A DNA stretch of 11,608 bases. It comes from Bacteroidales bacterium. Lineage in GTDB: Bacteria > Bacteroidota > Bacteroidia > Bacteroidales > JAADJA01. This document shows positions 7,941 to 11,608 of the stretch, in pieces. The notes beneath the pieces were generated by a model, which was not told where the DNA came from, searched no databases, and saw only the letters and a list, made by a program, of their open reading frames with translations. Where the stretch lies: contig JAOZOC010000050.1 in NCBI GenBank assembly GCA_029933495.1, positions 1 to 11,608 of the forward strand, written 5' to 3'. Within the stretch, counting starts at the first letter, position 1; each line of letters opens with the position of its first letter. The translations under genes and the position numbers were made by a program.

Positions 7941-9922
7941 CTTTTTTCCAGCACTACCGGCTGATTAAAATACTTTACGATCTGATCCATATAATACTTT
8001 ATTCGTGAATATTGATTAGCTACGTAAACCGATTTTTTAAATTTATAATTTCCTTTTACTATCAGTATGTTATTGTCAAAAGAGTAATCCAGATTGATTT
8101 CTGCTAATTCATTTTCAAGTTTGTACCCTTCAGGAAGTTCAGTCAATGAAAAGTCACCCGGTACTTCTAAAGTGGATTCAAACTGACTCTCCCACGGATA
8201 AATAAAATCTACGGGATAAGTTCTCTTCTTTTGAGTTAGTTTGTTTTTTGATAGGGGCAAATTCAAAAAAGGTCTGATCACAATATTGTCACCCAATTTC
8301 TCTGTTTCATACTTTGTTTCGAAATTCATAGAGTATGGCAGATTTTTTCTTTCATATCCTGTTGTTTTTAATCTTATGATATCACCAATTTTATCTGCAT
8401 AGAACTCGTTTATTTTTATTGAATCATTTTTGAATTTCTTGCGTGTTGCGAATGACTCATATTCTGTATATTGAATTGATACCTGAGCCACTACATCTTT
8501 AGTGATTGTGTCAATAGTCATGTTTATAGTGTTCTTTTCTATTGAAAGCACATTGTTTTGCAAGCTGATCCATCTTGGTGTATCTTCTTTTTCTACAACC
8601 AGCCCTTTTCCGTTATTACATCTTGTTGGGAGCTCATTATATGAGAGGAACTCTTCCGTACCATCTGCCAGGAATGTAGAATCTGTATTTACCAAAGCAA
8701 TGACATAATTCGTAAAATGATCAAATGGATACTCTGAATGAATTTTCCCATTATTTCTGGTGCTCAGTATAAGTGGTTCAGTATTAATTCCGGCCTCATT
8801 AAGAAGGGCAATCATGAATAAATTGATATCTGCGGAATTACCGCTTTTCTTAGCAAAGAAATCTTTAGCTGACTGTGATGCGTATTTACCATAGTAACCG
8901 TTCCATTCAAAACTATTCTTAACATATTCAATTATTTCTTTTGCTTTCTGATTATTATCCATTCCGCTGAAGTTCATTTTTTCTGAAATGATTTTTTTTG
9001 TGGTTTTTGAGCAACTTTTTAGGTATTTTCCAAACTTTTTATGTTTTAAAAGTGTTTCATTTAAAGCAGGCCAGGTAGATATTATATCAGATGTTCCTCC
9101 ACTTGGGCTATAAAACTTAGCAAGCTGAAAGTCCATTTTGATGATATAATCATTAATAGAAGAAATATATGACTCGTCCTTAAAAGCAGGAACATCCTTC
9201 AATACATAGCTATGAACATAATCTTGAAATACCACACCGCTACCAACGTTTTGGCCGTATACCTCAGCGACACTGCCCCAAGTCCTTTTTTGTTTTGCTA
9301 CAACTGAGTTTTGGTAATCAAATCTGGATATTCCCTGAACAAGAAATACATATTCATAAAATGGGATCATACTGACTTGATACTCACTATATATAGTTGG
9401 GATTTTATCTTGAAATGTCCAGTCAGGTAAATTGAAGTGAAATGGCGTTTCTAAAACATAGCGATACTCTAAAATCGCTCCATCCTGAACATCAGGGAAA
9501 ATAAATTTTTTATTGTGCCAATGTTCATTAATTCGCTCTTCATAAACAGATGAAGGGTCTAGCTTCTTTTGAGTCAATCTTCCGTCTTTAAAATTATACG
9601 TGATTGCTTCAATAGATCTTACAGTTTCCGTTTTCCCATAACCGTCAACATAAAAAGGAATGGAAATTTCTGCATATTGAGACTCAGTCTTGTCAAAAAT
9701 CTTAATTCTCTTATGTCTTGTAAATCGAATATCATATCCATTTTCTGTGTCGAAAAAAATTGATTTTCCTTTGTCATAAAGTACCACCGCTTTTGCTTCC
9801 TGATCTTTTTCATAACTCTTCATCTCTATTTCTTCCATAGATATTTTCCCGAATTCCACCTCTTTTTCCTGGGAATAAGCAAATTGGCTTAGAAGTAAGC
9901 TGATCACTAAAAAAATTTTCAT
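7934..9922 (-). CDS. DUF3857/transglutaminase-like exported protein, Cys-to-Ser in the active site
   Basis: A 662-residue exported protein of the DUF3857 plus transglutaminase-like family common in Bacteroidota; its cellular role is not established. A Sec signal peptide (MKIFLVISLLLSQFAYSQ) is followed by the DUF3857 beta-rich domain (about 45-240), a transglutaminase-like fold (about 320-425) and a C-terminal beta domain. The segment KSGNSADINLFMIALLNEAG (359-378) aligns with the motif that normally supplies the catalytic Cys (GNC/GDCADK), but Ser363 takes its place. The likely His402 (FDHFTNYVIA) and Asp420 (FLADGTEEF) are kept, so the protein probably binds rather than catalyses, or uses Ser. 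Its ATG overlaps the upstream fragment's TGA (ATGA), indicating former translational coupling of two paralogous genes. Domain identity is confident; function is unknown. Confidence 0.88.
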   Translation of the reverse strand: MKIFLVISLLLSQFAYSQEKEVEFGKISMEEIEMKSYEKDQEAKAVVLYDKGKSIFFDTENGYDIRFTRHKRIKIFDKTESQYAEISIPFYVDGYGKTETVRSIEAITYNFKDGRLTQKKLDPSSVYEERINEHWHNKKFIFPDVQDGAILEYRYVLETPFHFNLPDWTFQDKIPTIYSEYQVSMIPFYEYVFLVQGISRFDYQNSVVAKQKRTWGSVAEVYGQNVGSGVVFQDYVHSYVLKDVPAFKDESYISSINDYIIKMDFQLAKFYSPSGGTSDIISTWPALNETLLKHKKFGKYLKSCSKTTKKIISEKMNFSGMDNNQKAKEIIEYVKNSFEWNGYYGKYASQSAKDFFAKKSGNSADINLFMIALLNEAGINTEPLILSTRNNGKIHSEYPFDHFTNYVIALVNTDSTFLADGTEEFLSYNELPTRCNNGKGLVVEKEDTPRWISLQNNVLSIEKNTINMTIDTITKDVVAQVSIQYTEYESFATRKKFKNDSIKINEFYADKIGDIIRLKTTGYERKNLPYSMNFETKYETEKLGDNIVIRPFLNLPLSKNKLTQKKRTYPVDFIYPWESQFESTLEVPGDFSLTELPEGYKLENELAEINLDYSFDNNILIVKGNYKFKKSVYVANQYSRIKYYMDQIVKYFNQPVVLEKRN

Positions 9923-10536
9923 TTTATAAGTATTACTGTTTTTTTCTTATGGTTATTTATGGACTCGATGAATTGATAGAAGTCCCTGTATTTGTCAATT
10001 GGAATCTTATTTGCGAACAAGGTGAACCTCTCATCAACAATCAACTTATCGCCTTCTTTCAAATAAACGGTATAATAACGGCCATACTCGCTTTCTAAAT
10101 TGATTTCCTCAGGAATTTGAATTTCATCTTGTTCAAAATATTTTAATTCATACACACTTTTATCTAACCTGTCGATTGGATAATTGATAATAACATCCAG
10201 TCGCCTTTCATTAGGCTTTTCAAAGTCCGGCAAATCAATTCTAAGAGGACTGATCACCTGGAAGGATCCTATTTTACGCACAATCGAAGAAGACATGCCA
10301 TCCACTTTAAGGCGCACAAAAGAACTATCCCTGTGAAAATTAAATATGCTCCACTCGTTCACATTTAAGCTTCTGATTCCGGTATATTCAAGCACTTTAT
10401 CATTTTGAAGTTTTTCATCTTTTTCCGAAAGGAGATATCTAAAATCTTCAAACTCTTTTCCTCTTAAAGTTATGGTAAGATCAACTCGGGCTTCATTAAC
10501 TTCTGCTAACTGATAATTATAATTTCTTTTTTATTA
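9919..10536 (-). pseudogene. 3' fragment of the upstream DUF3857/transglutaminase gene
   Basis: The open frame runs without an ATG from about 10536, just after an in-frame TAA, to the TGA at 9919-9921. A GTG at 10395 is the only obvious start, and it lies inside the homologous sequence. The encoded stretch opens with NYQLAEVNEARVDLTITLRG, continues with KEFEDFRYLLSEKDEK, and ends in a beta-rich tail finishing KKKTVILIK. This is what one expects after the transglutaminase core of DUF3857 proteins. It is out of frame with the 5' part that ends at 10506. The most economical reading is one ancestral gene that lost its central transglutaminase domain. Its stop overlaps the next gene's ATG by 4 nt, so the original gene pair was coupled. 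A short protein started at the GTG cannot be excluded. Confidence 0.7.
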
Positions 10537-11354
10537 TCTATACCTTCAATCAGTTTTTCAATAGTCAATTTTTCTTGTGGTGTTAGTTGATCAGTACCTT
10601 CATTTAATTTATTCAACCAACTTCCAAACGATGACCAGGTATCCTGACTGCCAGTTACTCCATATTTAAATTCGGAAGGAATAATCTTAATGATGGGTAA
10701 CAAGTCTAAAGTCGGAGGTGAGAAAACTTCTGTTCTTGGAAGTTCCACAAAAGAAGACCGCCAGGAGTATATTTTTCTGCCTTCTATCCCGGACTCCTCG
10801 CAGGTTATATTCCCCGAAGAATTAATATGGATTTTATAATCTAATGGAAGATTAATCTCCAGTGAACATTCTATTGTCGGCACCTTAGTGTAAAGAACAG
10901 GGGTCCACCAGGCTATATATAGATATTCATCTTCTTCAATTGTATAAGAGTATTCAACTCTATATGGATATTGATTCCAGTACAGATCAAATTCAGTAAT
11001 TAAGTCATCCTGATAAAACGCCTGGTAAGAAAGCTCGTTTCGGGTGATAAGCTCCTTCTTTTTAAGTTTTTTTATTGTATTCCCATATATATCAACAATG
11101 CTGGCATAATTAAATGAAAAATCTTGTTTAGGGTTATGTGCCATCTCAATATGTGATAACCAATTCTCCTGTTTATTATTTACCTGTACTAAAACAGTTC
11201 TTTTGGTAGTTTTTTTACCATTGTCATTAATAGTGACTTTTGTCTCATAATTGATTACCTGACTAAATGATTTTTGAAATGAGCCACCAATGAAACAAGT
11301 GACCAGAAAACAGTATAAAACTTTAAAGACCAATGGATAATTTTTTTGTGACAT
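10506..11354 (-). CDS. DUF3857 domain protein, truncated before its transglutaminase domain (probable pseudogene 5' part)
   Basis: 282 residues beginning at an ATG with a Sec signal peptide (hydrophobic stretch about 9-28, probable cleavage after FSQ at 30-32). The DUF3857 domain follows: NWLSHIEMAHNPKQ, SYTIEEDEYLYIAWW and SFVELPRTEVFSPP are typical of its beta-sandwich. The frame then reaches LTPQEKLTIEKLIEGIDNKK, the linker helix that normally leads into the transglutaminase core, but ends within a few codons (KEIIIIS, stop TAG at 10506). The rest of the protein resumes in another frame at about 10536, without the core. The 5' piece could still be made as a short exported DUF3857 protein. 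It starts only 7 bp from the GTTGGGC boundary motif, so its promoter must lie in or beyond the hairpin region upstream. Identity is confident; functionality is doubtful. Confidence 0.78.
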   Translation of the reverse strand: MSQKNYPLVFKVLYCFLVTCFIGGSFQKSFSQVINYETKVTINDNGKKTTKRTVLVQVNNKQENWLSHIEMAHNPKQDFSFNYASIVDIYGNTIKKLKKKELITRNELSYQAFYQDDLITEFDLYWNQYPYRVEYSYTIEEDEYLYIAWWTPVLYTKVPTIECSLEINLPLDYKIHINSSGNITCEESGIEGRKIYSWRSSFVELPRTEVFSPPTLDLLPIIKIIPSEFKYGVTGSQDTWSSFGSWLNKLNEGTDQLTPQEKLTIEKLIEGIDNKKEIIIIS

Positions 11355-11368
11355 AAATTAAGCCCAAC
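11355..11368 (-). repeat. Right boundary motif GTTGGGC, inverted copy of the left one
   Basis: On the minus strand this reads GTTGGGCTTAATTT and runs directly into the ATG of the DUF3857 gene. It matches the 7927-7940 motif at 12 of 14 bases. GTTGGGC fits the GTTRRRY core at which integron cassettes are joined, and the very short distance to the start codon is also cassette-like. Confidence 0.45.
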
Positions 11369-11381
11369 GTCCAGTTATTTG

Positions 11382-11498
11382 GCTCGTAGCGGTCTAAACC
11401 ACACAAACCTTTAAATACCCCGCAAAGGTAGCAAAATTCGTTTAATTTTGCGGTATATGCTCGTAGCTGCTCAATATCTGCTTATACCCGCTATGAGA
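11382..11498 (-). repeat. Long imperfect inverted repeat, attC-like hairpin candidate
   Basis: CTCGTAGCGG (11383-11392) and CCGCTATGAG (11489-11498) are inverted repeats with one mismatch; pairing extends inwards imperfectly through GTCTAAACC and GCTTATACC. Nested inside are a perfect 7-bp hairpin (GCAAAAT 11431-11437 with ATTTTGC 11445-11451, 7-nt loop) and a direct copy of GCTCGTAGC (11382-11390 and 11459-11467). On the minus strand the structure ends about 14 nt before GTTGGGC. The size and nested-hairpin shape resemble long attC sites. The expected RYYYAAC at the distal end is not clear; the nearest candidate is an AAC at 11513-11515. It could instead be an unrelated interspersed repeat. 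Confidence 0.42.
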
Positions 11499-11537
11499 TA
11501 TATACATCCTAAGTTTGCAATTTATAAATTATTATCT

Positions 11538-11608
11538 TTAAAAAAAAGAACGAAAAAGTGGATTAAGGTACTTTTTGAGCTCTTTTCTGTCTATAATATT
11601 CATTATCC
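11538..11608 (-). CDS. Possible C-terminal end of an upstream gene (partial)
   Basis: A minus-strand frame is open from the window edge to a TAA at 11538-11540 and would encode a tail of about 22 residues: MNIIDRKELKKYLNPLFRSF then F. The charged, helix-like composition followed by a stop shortly before the hairpin region fits the end of a gene. It is too short to identify, and open stretches of this length are common by chance. Confidence 0.25.
   Translation of the reverse strand, partial: IMNIIDRKELKKYLNPLFRSFF

Noticed and set aside
10520..10545. Programmed -1 frameshift joining the two DUF3857 fragments
   Set aside because: The A6 run is not a proper X-XXY-YYZ heptamer in the incoming frame and the joined product would lack the whole core domain; deletion is simpler.
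11401..11520. CRISPR array or tRNA in the repeat-containing right edge
   Set aside because: Repeats are too few and irregular for a CRISPR array, and no cloverleaf or T-loop sequence is visible.

Overview
The window looks like chromosomal DNA from a free-living or gut-associated member of the Bacteroidota, probably near Marinilabiliales/Prolixibacteraceae. The grounds are Bacteroidota-style lipoprotein signals, near absence of Shine-Dalgarno sequences, DUF3857/transglutaminase proteins, a DUF4386 remnant and an IS110-type transposase remnant. The taxonomic placement is inference from gene content. Every recognisable gene is on the minus strand, so transcription runs from high to low coordinates.

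From left to right: (1) 1-670 holds a short AT-rich spacer and a decayed DUF4386 membrane-protein gene, cut off at its 5' end and broken by one extra base in a G5 run. (2) 679-6999 is an intact carbohydrate-degradation cluster. In transcription order it encodes a GH29 alpha-L-fucosidase, a DUF5703 protein that resembles GH95 enzymes (12 bp downstream) and a GH89 alpha-N-acetylglucosaminidase (186 bp further on). All three are exported, two of them as lipoproteins. Together they suggest trimming of fucosylated glycans with alpha-linked GlcNAc, such as mucin-type or glycosaminoglycan-like chains. No SusC/D pair, sulfatase or regulator lies in the window. (3) 7000-7926 is a non-coding spacer plus an IS110-family transposase relic that has lost its N-terminus and its middle. 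(4) 7934-11354 holds two overlapping DUF3857/transglutaminase-like genes. The downstream one is full length but carries Ser where the family's catalytic Cys should be. The upstream one has lost its transglutaminase core through an out-of-frame deletion. (5) 11355-11608 contains a long imperfect hairpin ending in GTTGGGC and the possible last codons of another gene.

The least expected structural signal is around block 4. It is bounded by inverted GTTGGGC/ACCCAAC motifs (12 of 14 bases match when extended). The upstream side has a roughly 115-nt imperfect hairpin. This is the layout of an integron-type gene cassette with attC-like sites. An IS110/IS1111-type relic beside one boundary fits too, since some members of that family target attC sites. 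No integrase is visible, so this remains a hypothesis.

Overall, the glycosidase genes look intact and are richer in G+C in the stretches I sampled. They are flanked on both sides by AT-rich, partly degraded genes, which suggests a mosaic accessory region.
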